From NCBI GenBank assembly GCA_023634235.1, contig JAMKCF010000003.1, forward strand, positions 7,824,742 to 7,888,741: a stretch of DNA of 64,000 nucleotides, given 5' to 3'. The notes below the pieces were generated by a model. The model worked only from the letters and a program-made list of their open reading frames with translations. It searched no databases and had not been told where the DNA came from. Shown here one piece after another: positions 45,308 through 58,600 of the stretch. The translations under genes were made by a program, and so were the position numbers. The stretch is from Pisaster brevispinus (taxonomy: Eukaryota; Echinodermata; Asteroidea; Forcipulatida; Asteriidae). How positions within the stretch are numbered: the stretch's first letter is position 1; each line of letters opens with the position of its first letter.

Positions 45308-47756
45308 TCAGATTCGCTGTCTCATCGAGTTGCCATCGACAAAATCTACCAGCCCTGGTTTATGCAGCATCAATTCCAGCTGTAGAATGCACTGAAAATA
45401 AATCAGCAAATTTTACTCAAATGGGAAAAGTTAACTGAACGATGCATAGCCATTTAGACTATTGGAAAGATGGCAAGTTCATAAAAAAAAGCCTCAATTG
45501 GTTTGGTGATTTTTTTGGTATGCCCAAATTTACAAGAGAGATCCCCCCTTGAAAATACTATGCAATGTCAATCGGTGAGTTTCATTTAGACAATGCCAGG
45601 GTGATGCATACATCTGCTGTAATCACAGCAGCACATTTTATGCTGGTTTTAGACAAGATTCCCTGTAGAGTGTGAAGATGAAGATTGAGGTGATTTACAA
45701 TCCACAAATAGCATTAATTAGCAAACAACTGTTTTATTGCAAATTACATACAAAACTAGCCTTTTCTATAACAGGGATAAGCCACCAGGACATAATTGGC
45801 ACGTGTGTTCCATTCAAGATTATGAATCCACGCAATCCTCTTCTCTTTTGACCCATTCTGGAATAGTTTGTTTTACTACATGTATATAGGTTGAGCATTC
45901 ATAGTGTTTATTCAGTAACTGCACCCTGCACAATTTGGGACTTAATTGGGCTAAATTTTAGTTTGTAAGTGGTAAATGTAAGAGATAATTGCTGTATTAT
46001 AATTAAGGAATGAAACAATGTGTGTGATAAACCCTCAATATAGCTATATATATACATTCTTACAACTTTGCACATTATATTCAATCCAGGTAGCATCTAT
46101 CAAATCTAAAAGGTTTTTTTTGTTCAGTTTACTCTTTAAGGTTTCATCTTGACACGTTCTTGTCTTTGATTACTTTATATAGATTGGGAAGGATGATTGA
46201 GAACGTGTGGAATAAAACGTTGTACTATTTTGTTATATCTTTATGTACAGTAGTAAGAATTTTTATTATTGTATTTTGCAAATGTTTTACATCAGTATTA
46301 TTGTGAACATTTTATCTGATTTGTATCTGATAAATAAACTTAAGAATTCAATTTGAGACCAAATACGAGTTTTGTTTCTGTGTTTTTATCAATGTCATTT
46401 GTTAGTACTCTAGAAGATGTTCAATTGATGTCCAATATGTCACATTGCATTACACTATCAGTCATTTCTGGTTCTGGTGCTGTTTTAAGGCAAATGAATC
46501 CCTAAAGAAGGGTTCCAAGGTTGACCAATAGAAAGAGTCCTTATGAAAGTGGAAGAAATAAATTACAAGTCTCTAACCTCACCTCACAATGATGTAAACT
46601 GCCATTTTGTTTATGGTCTTTTAGAGCAACATTTAAAGCATGAAGTCATTGAGTATCAACGACAAATGGGTCTGTACATTTCAAAGAGGATTTTTGTGCC
46701 AGTCAAAAGGTCAAAATTATTGCCGTTTTGATTAAATATTATCAAAATTCAGGAATGAACTAAAAGTTTCCTGTACACAAATGTAGAGATCCATATCATG
46801 TTTGAAATGTGACGTCATTGGATGTTTTTGAATGTTGACAAAAGTCACTCTGAAAGAGTATCAAATAAAGTGGCATTTTCACCATTTTAAAGTTAGATTG
46901 GTGTATCATCATGCCTTGAGGTAAAGGACATCAATAGTAACACTCTTAGCAAGATCTGTAGCTGTATCCATAGCCCCAATCCACATACAGCCTAATTGTA
47001 CTGTAGAGTGTGATCTAATAAAAGCAATAGCCAATCTAAACTCAAGGAGTTACTAATTATAGCAGCATCAAGCTTTCCTCAAGGCTGGTATTATTGAATG
47101 ATTATGGGTCAACTGGAGCTGAATTTATAAATAGTAGCCAAAGCAACATGACTATTACATCAAGACAACCATTTAATTTGGGTGATTACAAAGTGACCTA
47201 GTTAAAGTTGCATCATTTAAAAAATCACAGTTTCAAACATTTGCATCTACACTGTACACAAGATTAATCAAACAACAATGAGAAACATACACTCATGTAT
47301 TATGATCTATTAAAGATACATGAACAGTGGTATACTCATCATGTGAATATTTATTTAAAAAGGCTTGGCCAAGGTGAAATTCATTGATGTTATATGAATT
47401 TAAGTGCACAATTTATAATCGTTTATAAATGTTTTTTATCCAAAGGGATATATACATGTAAACTTTTCAATTCACTCCTTATCCATTAATACACAAGTTC
47501 AGTATTTTACCTCCCATCTGAATTAAAGAGCTAAAGTTTCAAATCTCAATCAACTACACAAATTTCCTAACAAACCAGTTTGGGGTTTGCTATTTTACTT
47601 AGGTGCAAGGCTTAGGAAAAGAGCATTGTATTCAAAGTAGGGAAACCTACATACAGCTTTAATAAATTGTCTTTTTACCCTTGGCATCCATATCACAAAA
47701 TTAGGGCCCAACTCTGCTTAATGAACCATACACCAAGGGAAGTTATACATACAAGG
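45308..47756. other. Intergenic stretch, no gene recognised
   Basis: No coding signature is seen. An AATAAA at about 46332 with a following T-rich stretch could mark a plus-strand transcript end, but no plus-strand gene is visible before it. Confidence 0.4.
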
Positions 47757-47903
47757 CCAGGGGTGGATTTCACAAAGATAGTCCTAACTTAAGACTAGTC
47801 CTAGGAGTTATTAAAAACTTAAGGCTAGTCCTAAGTTAGGACGAGTAACTCGTCCTAACTTGAGATAAGACTAGTCTTAACTCTTTGTGAAATCCACCCC
47901 TGG
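47757..47903. mobile_element. 147-bp palindromic MITE
   Basis: The element has perfect 21-bp inverted ends beginning CCAGGGGTGGATTTCACAAA. The inside is made of short related palindromic words (GACTAGTCCTAG, TAGTCCTAAGTTAGGAC, GACGAGTAACTCGTC), so the whole sequence can fold into a near-continuous hairpin. It has no coding capacity. Confidence 0.85.
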
Positions 47904-48417
47904 TTCATACTTCACATGGATGAGAATGCATGAGAATTTGAAGCCATAAATTTGCATACAACAATTCGGTCCAAGTTGAAATAGGCTCAAGTCGTGCAAA
48001 ATATTCGCTGTGAATGTAGAGTTGTCACATTTGTTTAGCATTAGTGTTAGTTTAGCAATGTACAGGCCACACAATAGTGTAATCAGAACCAGTCAACCTA
48101 GTGGTTGGGTTCATTATTGAATTTTGCTGACAGTTATTTAGAAGCAAAATCAAGGACACCTTTTAACAACAAATTTGGTGACCGGTATTTTCAATTAAAC
48201 CGAATTACTCCCAGAGGATGGAGGTAACACAAAATATCAACCATGTCACTTTTGCTGAACACAATACTAGACATGTGATCAGGAATATCCAATCAATGTG
48301 TCCCACACCAGTCCCCTTGCCATGCCATTCAGCGAATATAGTCAGGTTTCTCATATCATCTTGAGAGATTGCTCTGCAAACAAATCCACATGAAACACTC
48401 TACATGTACATGGTATG

Positions 48418-49315
48418 ATGGTTTCTCAAATATCATCCCTGATGCTACATGCAGCTATCATTCTTACACTGATCAGGATAACCATCAACCGAAACAAAGC
48501 TTCAGATGTACTATCATGTAAGATCTGCAGAAAACAGAAAGTTGAAGCAAGTTTCCTATGAACAAACAGAAGCCCATTCTCATGTCCTATGTGTGAGTTA
48601 TTGCCATGCTGATCCTCAGTGCCACTCAGTCAATTACAACATTGACAATCATCAGTGTGAGTTAAACAATGCTACCAGGTCTCAGTATCCTGATGACTTC
48701 ATTATAGACTGTGGTAGTGTGTACTTTGATGCTGATGTAGAAACACCCCACTACTCTCTACCAAACCCACCACTCCCCACACAGCCTGATACACAGCCTG
48801 GTTCTACTGGGCCTAGTTACAGCAGTTGCCAGGAGCTTCTTCAGGCAGGTCATTATATGAGTGGTATCTATACAATATTCCCTGCTGGTTTCATGGCCTG
48901 CAAGTCTACTGTGACATGGACACTGATGATGAGGGCTGGATTGTCATTCAGAGGCGTCAAGATGGCAGTGAGGACTTCTATCGTAACTGGGTTGACTACC
49001 AGGTTGGCTTTGGCAGCTTGTCTGGTGAATTCTGGCCTGGAAATGATAACCTACGTACACTGACTGAGTCTGCAGGACCATGGAAGCTCAAGATTGAGAT
49101 GGTTGACTATGATGGAAATGAAGTATTTGCTGAATATGGACATTTCAAGATTTCTGGTGAAAACTTCATGCTAGAAGTTGGTTCATACAATGCTCACAGC
49201 ACAGTGAGGGATGCTCTCACATGGCACAATGGGAAGATGTTCAGCACCAAGGACAAGGATAAGAATGCACAAACTCAGCCATTTCACAGGATGGTGGTAT
49301 TGGCAAGGCTATAAG
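48418..49315 (+). pseudogene. Broken intronless PAN/apple plus fibrinogen-domain gene
   Basis: Three pieces of one protein lie in different frames. A signal-peptide-like start (SLMLHAAIILTLI) begins at 48418. A PAN/apple domain follows in the frame from 48506 (HVLCVSYCHADPQCHSVNYN), then a Pro/Thr linker and the start of a fibrinogen-related domain (SSCQELLQAGHYMSGIYTI). The body of that domain continues in another frame (YCDMDTDDEGWIVIQRRQDG, DYQVGFGSLSGEFWPGNDN). One base appears lost near 48893, and a further shift near 49280 precedes the GWWYWQGYKLI-like end. The calcium-site and last-cysteine region is degraded. Such proteins are secreted lectin-like or matrix proteins. A gene normally split into exons but here continuous suggests a retrocopy. 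Confidence 0.75.
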
Positions 49316-49796
49316 CTCATTTAAATGGTACGTATTATCATACAGCAACATATAGTGTTGAAGCAATGCTTTGGGTCTCATCATTGGCTAGTGTCATAAT
49401 TGCAGTCAAAACATGTACCATGAAAACTTGTAAAATAAAGTATATGAACGGGAAAAATGCCGTTTGATTTCAAATTTTAAATGACAAATAGAATCTTGAC
49501 CGTTTAAATAATGAAGTAAATCAGACAAGCAAAGTAATAATACTAAGAATCTTGAAATTTATAAAAGATTCTCCATCAAATCTCAAGCAGGTTTCCACTG
49601 AGCAGTGTGTTTGTAAATGTGAACATATTTTGTGATATTCTGCTATGAAGTTAAATGTACATCATTTCTTTTAAACCTGCCGGGAAGGGTCATTTATCCC
49701 CAGGGATTCGGCATGTTGACTGCAGCTGCAGTAAGAGTGACTTTTCAAAAATGTATACAAATTTTGTGAATTTAATATGGTTTTACCCTTTCCCTA

Positions 49797-49850
49797 GCTC
49801 TGTGAAAAAAACCCACAGGCAATCACTCGGTTGGGAGTACCCCAGTGTCC
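49797..49850 (-). repeat. SINE family 2 tail fragment
   Basis: AGCTCTGTGAAAAAAACCCA followed by CAGGCAATCACTCGG is the reverse complement of the SINE tail seen at 29985-30020 and 30223-30245. Only the tail is present. Confidence 0.55.
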
Positions 49851-51270
49851 TCACAGAATCCTTTACAAACAATAGCTTTTATATTATATGACCTACAATT
49901 ATTGGAGGACTGTTAGCACTGCAGGTAAGTATGGTTGCAAAGCACCTCTCTTTTTGACATGTTTATGTCCCGTGATTTAGACATTCAGTAAAATGCAAGG
50001 CAGCTTTCAAGACATTGAAAATAGTGTCATCCCTTATGTATTGCCAGGAAAGAAAACAATAGTAGAATCTCACCATTGAAGAGTCCATATCATGTACAGT
50101 ATCCCAGTGTCTGTCATCAGTCAGGAGTACATCTCAACTGTTAGGATTGTCTGCCAAGGTGTTCGAACAAAGAGATGATCCTGGTGGCTGCCTGTAATGC
50201 TGTTTGTCAAATATTCAACAGAAATATATCTTGAGACTGTTGATACATAATATACTATCATCAATGATTTATGATATAATATCATCAATGTAAACTTCAC
50301 AATTATTCTTTGTTCCATGACATGACATAACATGGGCTAATAGTTCATAACTTATGCAATAATTTAGAATGAGCACAGGGTTCAAAACAAATGCTGTAAA
50401 TGAAGAAACCAGAGGAATGTAGGCCTAAATGTCTTTGTAGTCATCCAAATGGAGTAAAAATGGCCCTGAAATAAGCAGAGTGTATTATAAGCCGACATTA
50501 GGATCAAGACTGGGTTTCTAGAAATGATTTTCAACATAAGGATTTGAAACCTCCCATGAATAACATCTTGCAAACATGAAAACAAGCATTCAAACAGTAT
50601 TATGGAATCATAGAGACACCCAGACTACAGAACCATAACATAGTATACAAATATTGGATGCATCCGAGTACACTAGAGCAGGGTATCATCACAAGGTGAA
50701 TTCTGGACTGTTCCATTTCACAAGGCGAATCTATTGTATGAATTAAATGCATCCTATATTTGTTGTATATACCTCACACATAGATCCTTGTCATATTTTT
50801 CATAGAATTCAAAATTTATTTCAACATTAAATAATACAAAAGTTTTTAACAATTTATGAATGTACATTCTTGATACGACTTCAAACAGACAGGGGCAGTC
50901 AAAGGGGCTAACCCGTGGTTTTGAAAATGGCCAGTTATACATCCCTGCCAAAGACAATACTGGCATTTATGGTCAATTTTACTAACCATGTCCAGTCAAG
51001 TGTAAACATATTTTTACAAATATTTGTTTGATTCTGGGAATTTGAATTAGGTCTGATTATATTGAATAACTTCCTGAAAAATTACTTCCAAGTGAACCTT
51101 ATGAAATCAATTCAGCCAGACACAGGAATCATCCAATCTTGAATACTTTGTTCAACGTAACTTTTTAAACTCATGATAAAATAAATACATATTTACAACC
51201 AAATAGGGGCATCTACAATTTCATAAAAGAAAATCATATTTAAATATTTACTTTGATGTCTGTTAAGTCT
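49851..51270. other. Intergenic stretch, nothing recognised
   Basis: Short open frames only, no family signatures, no tandem repeat of note. Confidence 0.45.
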
Positions 51271-51271
51271 A

Positions 51272-51340
51272 TAACGTTAATCTTGAGGTCGCAGGTTCAA
51301 GTCCAGCTTTAATTACTTTTTCTGTGTTCAACCCAAAGTT
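51272..51340 (+). repeat. SINE family 1 fragment, tail half
   Basis: AACGTTAATCTTGAGGTCGC followed by AGGTTCAAGTCC and TTCAACCCAAAGTT matches the second half of the SINE at 51521. The A-box half is missing. Confidence 0.6.
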
Positions 51341-51520
51341 ATTTTACAACTTACGCAGAAAGTTTCCCCTGTGGTTTATTGCTTGATATTTGAAAAAAGT
51401 TGCATCCCTTAAGGTGATCCCTCTGCTGCCGCTTCCCAGGTTGTATCGTAAACTTGGGTGTGATCCCTGGCTGTACAACAGTTAGAGGTTGAATAGCTTT
51501 TGACTGGCACCCCAAACAAA

Positions 51521-51640
51521 TATATTGTCAAAATAGGGAGACAGCCAACAATAGGGCTAGATAGAGGGCCAGCACATTAATCCACAGGTCGCAGGTTCAA
51601 GTCCTGCTCTAGTATGTATTTCTTTATTCAACCCAAAATG
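51521..51640 (+). mobile_element. tRNA-derived SINE, family 1
   Basis: The unit reads GACAGCCAACAATAGGGCTAG, a tRNA-like part with GGTCGCAGGTTCAAGTCC as B box, then TTTCTTTATTCAACCCAAAA. The A-box part is partly deleted here. Copies on the other strand at 57977 and 59421 preserve GCTCAGTTGGTAGAGC, typical of a tRNA D arm. Confidence 0.7.
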
Positions 51641-51880
51641 TAATTTGTAACACATTACATAATAAAGCCTGTTCCAAATTAACACAAGAGGGGTTCCTTA
51701 CAAGCTTGCATCAATGTAAGCCATGAATTCTTTCTTTAAAGTGATGGGGGATTTCCTAAAATGATTTCCATAAATCATAAAATAATATCTACTCATTGTA
51801 CAGCTGTATTAGAGGTTGAGAACTTGTTCCGGTCACTTCCAGAATCTGCTATTTAAGATTGTATCTTATCTAATGCAAAA

Positions 51881-52395
51881 CAGACTGATAACAGTCATTA
51901 CTCACTGAGTCACCAATGCACTGTAAACCAGACTGATAAGTCATTACTAACTGAGTCACCAATGCACTGTAAAACAGACTGATAACAGTCATTACTCACT
52001 GAGTCACCAATGCACTGTAAACCAGACTGATAACAGTCATTACTCACTGAGTCACCAATGCACTGTAAACCAGACTGATAAGTCATTACTAACTGAGTCA
52101 CCAATGCACTGCAAACCAGACTGATAACAGTCATTACTCACTGAGTCAATGCACACTGTAAACCAAACTGATAAGTCATTACTCACTGAGTCACCAATGC
52201 ACTGTAAACCAGACTGATAACAGTCATTACTCACTGAGTCACCAATGCACTGTAAACCAGACTGATAAGTCATTACTAACTGAGTCACCAATGCACTGTA
52301 AAACAGACTGATAACAGTCATTACTCACTGAGTCACCAATACACACTGTAAACCAGACTGATAGCAGTCATAACTCACTGAGTTTCTCTCAATCA
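51881..52395. repeat. Minisatellite, alternating 48/46-bp units, about 11 copies
   Basis: Units start CAGACTGATA at 51881, 51929, 51975, 52023, 52071, 52117, 52164, 52210, 52258, 52304 and 52354. Long units have GATAACAGTC and CTCACTGAG; short units have GATAAGTC and often CTAACTGAG. The alternation gives a higher-order period of about 94 bp. It lies just beyond the MKS1 stop codon and may be inside its 3' UTR. Confidence 0.95.
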
Positions 52396-52601
52396 GTTGG
52401 TTGAGGGTATATGTCTGAGGTTGTTTCAAAAAATGTACAAACCAGCTCGTTGCATTTTAGAAAGTGCATCATCACAAAAGGCAATACTGATGTCTCTTGT
52501 ACACTAGACAATGTGGATGCTCTGACAGGACTTAAACTGAGTGTAATTTAACTGCACAGCTATTCTTCAAGAAAGTAGGATTGGAAAGTCACTGACTATC
52601 C

Positions 52602-55600
52602 TCACTGAATAGTTGACAATGTCTCTTTGGCTGCTTGCATTCTCTTCCGAGCTTTCTGAAACAACTCTGTAAGTACAAAACAAAACAAGATGATACTACT
52701 TAACACAACCATGTGATCAATTGCACCCAAATCTAAATGTGGGTTTGGAAGGGACACTAAATCCTCTGAATAAATTTATCAGCCCAAATTAAATGTCTTT
52801 CTTGTATGCTGTTTGTGAATAATTTTCAGATTAATTTTTGCTAAGCTGAATGAATTTGGCTCCTGGTGTACAATAATCACCACAGAGGAGCTTTGGTTTA
52901 ATACAGACGATTCACATACAGTGCACCCTCCACAGTTTACCACAGAAAGGCCATGTTCCCCACCAGGCGGGTGGACTAAAGAAAACAATCACAATCCCAA
53001 CTCAGCATCACACAGGCAGTTTGGACCTATGAATGGCTTTCATGAATGTGAAAAATATTCACCAGCATCACAAAAAATATCATGTTATGCTGCAAGCACA
53101 GACAAATACAACCTTGCTGCTTTGTAAACCATGAATGAACTTGAACAATAAGGGCCATGCAGTAGGAATGAAAACTTATGGACTTTATCCCATCATGCAC
53201 TGCGGCCTCTCCTTGGCAAACTGTAGAGGGCGCACTACATTGCAAATCAGTCGTATTGAGAAACACCACCCATTGATGGATACACAAAATATCAGGCCAG
53301 GGTTCTAAATCACATCAGTGTCAGTGCAAAAAACATCACTTTGTCATGTCAGTGCAAAAACGTTGTATTTCCAAAAATAACACTTCCATTATGCACGAGT
53401 TTGAAACTTTCATAGCGTTGTATTTCGCTTAAAATAGCCAGGATGTACCCACAACACTAGTGCATGCTAAGTATTTTGGTGCGAGATATACTGTTTTTGA
53501 AAATCAAGATTTGACATTTTTGCGCCGATGTGATGATAAATTAACATCTCACCTTGCACTTGAGATCCTTAATGCATAACCATTGTACCTCTGCACAACA
53601 GGGTTTATGTGTATATCCAGGTTTGGGGGATACAACATTTGTGCAGATTCAAACTAACGTTTCATGTTAATACTTTTTGTTGTTGAGATTTTTAAACTTT
53701 CACAATAACATGAGCACCTCATTATATACAACACATTTAACTAACTAAGTGCACAAAATAGAATACTTACCAAGAACATTTTGGACAGATGCTTGCATTG
53801 TAAGACCGCTGTAAAAAAAGAAAGAAAAACCAGTAACTAACTGATAACTTCCTTAGAAAAGCACAACATTGGTTTTTGGAATGAGTAAATTCATTCCCAT
53901 CCTTGTGTTTTGAGTAACACACCATCTAATCAACATGAGAAAATAAGATAATTCCTTTGAAGTAAAAAGCAAAGAAAGGCAGATGTCAGAGATTTTCAAT
54001 ATGGTTGGGAACAACTTGGTCCCTGAAATCTGAATACACGCAAGACCTGCACACTCTATTGTGGGGATTCAAGTTGAAAGTTACTTACCCAAGCCTGTCA
54101 AGTAATGTTCCAACCTTCTTCTTAGAAGTAGATTTTTCCATGAAGATTCTGAAAATAAGAAAGACATTTTTGAGTGAGGCCCTTATGGTTTACATGTTTA
54201 TTGTTGGATGCAAGTTATAAATGATACTGAACACTGTGATTGCTGGGGTGCATTTCTTAGACCGAAACTTTTGTCAGGTTTTGGTGGGTTTTGCCAAACT
54301 GCAATATTTTCAAGACTGTTCTGTCCAACTTCGTTGTTTGGTTGTTATTCTCCTCGATGAATGGCATAACAGTCTTTGCAAAATTTAAGTTTCAGGGGAA
54401 CAACTTCTTTTTGATCAAAACTAATTCTGAACAATTCAAGTTCTTAGTTTGTGTATTTGATTTATATTTCCATTGTTTGTTTGCTTATTTAAACTGTATA
54501 AATTGTCCATGTTATTTTGCAAATTTAATTTATTGATTGGTTGATAAGCATATTTTTATTACAGCCTTGCTTTTATATTATTTGTTTTCCCTTGAGCATC
54601 TTTTAGGCGGATTAGGCACTATGTACAACTAGTCGTGCCACTGCAAAAATGTTGATCTCGATTTTGCAACAACAGTGAAACTCCACAAAAATGCTCCATG
54701 CGAACATGTTGTATCTCGGCGCGCACTTGTTTTGCGTGTACATCCAAGCTGTTTTAAGCGAGATACAGCATTTTGACTCTTTGAAACTCATGCCAAACCC
54801 AAGTGCTATTTTAGGAGATACAATGTTTTTGCACAATGATTTTATTTATTAATACTTTATTATTTAAGAAATTTCAAAATTGTATACACCACATAACTGT
54901 TTCCGTTAATGCTCACAAAATGCTCCTGTTTCTAAAAAAACAGCAATTTTGATGTGCTAAGTCAATGGGAGACTTTTGGGGACACTAGGTGGCAGCAGAT
55001 TTACCAGGTCAATTCCTGGAAATGTGCACATGCTCAGAACCATGTAAGCAATGGAAGGTTACTGGGTATATCTCATGCCACTTACTGTTTCATAGTCTGC
55101 CATTTGTTATCTTATTGTCTCTATGAAAATAGTATCAACACTCACTGACTCTGTTGTAGTAAATTCAACTTCACTTTTACACTCCCAGTTGCCTCCGTCT
55201 GGAAACCAAATCGGCTCATCACAGCGCCCTCATGTGTTGGCGGGACAGAAATATAGGTTGGGTCCTCCAGTTCTGGTGAACCGCCGATGAAGAATCGGCG
55301 CATGTTGTCAAAGACATTACGGCCACACGGTCGCCATGTTTGTACTTCAATGGTGTGAATACCTGGTTTTAAAAAAAATGAACATGTAGATTTAGACTCA
55401 TACAGTGAGTTTATTCTTGACCCATAACAGAGCTGCATACTCCTAAGGAGCTGAGATGGTTTTGGGAAAGCCAAGGACTTGATTAACAGGCGTAATAATT
55501 TAAGATGTTTTTAAGGGCATACTTGGCTTGAAAAAGCACATAATAAATATGATGCTATTTGCAGTCAATGAATCACGGCTGGAGATGAGAGTCTTTTGCT

Positions 55601-58600
55601 TGTAAAGAAGTCTAGAAAGACCATGAACTAAATTAATGTTTTCAAAGAGATCAGGGTAAATAAAAAAGCAAAAGTTATTTCAACATGTGCAATGTCTATT
55701 TTTGTGTGAAGCATGTTCATCTTATTTTAGAGAAAAATCTCGTTCCTCAGGTGATAGAAACCATCTGTAGAACCTCCAAGTAAACACTGCATGTATACAC
55801 CAACCTGGTATGCCGTGCCACAACCTTGCCTTGTTTGGAAGGCAGGAACAATAACTTTGAAAATGGCACTGCGCAACCTAAAGTAACACGCACTACTACT
55901 AAATATTTATTAGGTGCTTTTAAAACCCTTTCGTTACCGAATTGTTTGGACATAAACTACCGCTGGTGACCGCATTGTTTGACCACTCAAGCGTGAAGCA
56001 CACATTCTTACACAACAGAAAGCTTTCGTACAAAGGCCATTTTTACAAACTCCATTATCTCCTTGAAGATATTGTTTTACAGCAAAATAAGTAATAAAAA
56101 AGTTCTTCCTTATTGAATTCCCTTTCATATAATCTAAAACTCATTGACATTGGTCTAATAAATGTCAAAGTTCTTGGTCTTTCTTTCCTCAGTGCAATCT
56201 GTAATCTCAAACACTTTTTTGTACACAACCATATGGCGTTCCGTAGGTGTTTGGCATTTCGGATCTTCCTATTCCAATTTGAAGAGATTGCATAATAGCA
56301 ACCTTATTTTATTTTACCACCATTGGAAAGATCCGATCTTTCTCTTTCCAATGATGGTGAGCTTGGGTATGGAGGGTGAACATGGACAAAACTACAACTT
56401 TATTACAAATGGCCTTTGTGCTCAGGCTTGAGTGCTTTTTTGTGTGCAAGCTTGGTCGACTAAAGTCGCCAATGGTAAGGAAGAGGGGGTATGAGTGCAG
56501 TCGACTAAAGTCGCCTATGGTAAAGAAAGGGTTAAACACCTACAACATCCCTGAAACAATCTCAACTGCTGAGTAATCCCATTACAAAATATTTTTAAAA
56601 CGATGGCAGAAAACTGTACCAACCTGGTTTTGAGGGGATGGTCAGGTACCCGTACCCCTCTGTGCGATAACGCTGCCAGGTATCAATAGACAGTACCTCT
56701 AGGAAGATCTGAGGCCATTGAGGAAGTAATTCATGTTGATTATCACCATCTTGACCCACCTCCTCATGTCGGTAACACAACTCTACATCAAATGGGTAAC
56801 TGAAGTACGCCACATTCTCCTGTAGTAACAATAAACATTTTTAATTTTCTCCAACACAAGATTTGCAAAGAGTTCTATTTTGTGTGTGTTCCTAATGGTG
56901 TTCTTTATAGACAACATTTTGCCCATTGCTCAATTGATACATCTATACTGCCAGACAAAAGTAACGGTCAAACAAATTCTAAGTGAAAATCTTACTCTGT
57001 TGATTTCCTTTGTGCTGCACGTCTGTGTGACGCCAGAGAGCTGTTGGGATCTGTCAGCTGACCAATCTACATTATACATGAACAAAATGTAGATATGATT
57101 CGTATGCTAAATATGTACACAGTATTAAAGATGAGCTATGTGCAATCAGTTATCACATTCTCATAAAAACTACCTCAGTTTTACGAACGTACATTTTGGT
57201 TGTCTGAAACAAAAAGCTGTTTCTGAAGTGGCTCAATACTATAGAGTGAATGGGCCTAGGGCTTGAGTTGGGAATAAAATCAACAAGACCAAAGGGCTTG
57301 TAGCTCAAAATGTTTACTGAGCCTGATTTACTTTTTTGGCAGGACCAGAATCAAAGTGAGAAGAATAACAACATACACAGCTTAACAAACAAGCTGTTGT
57401 TATTTGAACAAAATGTTATAGAAGATTTCACTCTTTTGTACTATGAGCGAGTATACTTCAATATTCAAATGAAAGATATTACACAGAGAAGTATTATTAT
57501 GCACTTGAACAACACAAGATTCCTAAACTTGTCCAGTCAGTCATGTGTTTACAGGCCCAATGCTACAACCACTGGCCTCAGGCCTGTGGTCCTATGTTAA
57601 TTTTGAGCTTTGATGGGAACAAGACCAAGCAGCTTTTGGTTACAGCTGCCATGTAGTAATACGATTAAAGATACCATAGCAAGTGGTTTGAAGTCATACT
57701 CACGTTTTGGGAGTTCCACAAAAAAGTGCACATAGAGATTATCATACTCGTAGTTTTTGGCTGATATGATCTCCCCATAAACAAGTAACCTCAAAATTCC
57801 TGATATAACCTGGAATAAGAACAGATTATTAATCTCTGCTTTTACAACGTCAAACTTTTCTCTTTTTAAAAAACTGCTTGATATAAAAGTTCCTGAATTT
57901 CATATTGGTTGCCTAGATCTTAGAGTAAGGGGAATTTCTATCAGAATCCTCATGCAACACTTTTATTGGTCAGTTTTAGGATGAACAAAGAAAAATTGAC
58001 TGGAACAAAATTTGAACCTGTGACCTCTGAGTTTACGTGCCAGTGCTCTACCAACTGAGCAATCTAGCCCTTTGTTGGTCGTATCTGTATTCTGACAATA
58101 TCTTTGTTCAGGGACACCAGTCGAAAGTCTCCGACCCAGCCTGTGGCTCCGCTACGTGGGTGACACCTTCATCGTTTGGCCCCACGGACCGGACTCTCTC
58201 ATCCAGTTTCTGCAGTATCTCAACCAGCAACACCCCAGAATCAAGTTCACCATGGAGCAAGAGCAGTCCGACAAGATCGCTTTCCTTGATGTCCTCATCA
58301 CCAGGAAACCAGACAGCAAACTCCACCACAGCATCTACAGGAAACCCACACACACCGACCGATATCTCAATCAGCGATCCTTCCACCACCCAAGAATCAA
58401 GTCTTCCGTCAACCGCACCCTGGTTCAACGAGCTTACAACATCTGTGACCCAGACAGCCTTCAGCAGGAGTTACAACACATCAAGACTACACTGAAGTGC
58501 AACGGTCTACAGCGTATCTTCCGGCAAGCAGGGATCAAGGTTTACCACTCTGCTCCTAAGAAACTTCACAGCTCTCTTCAATCTCACAAGAACAAGCAAG

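Noticed and set aside
44889..45438. Plus-strand open frames opposite the C2H2 ORF
   Set aside because: They arise from GC-rich antisense reading and have no protein character.
51910..52321. Repetitive minus-strand open frames with QSGLQCIGDSVSND units
   Set aside because: They are translations of the 46/48-bp minisatellite; open frames exist on the wrong grounds and no start or splice context supports them.
58005..58075. Functional tRNA gene on the minus strand
   Set aside because: The D-arm is tRNA-like, but the T-arm is decayed and the same flanks recur at 59421 and 51521.
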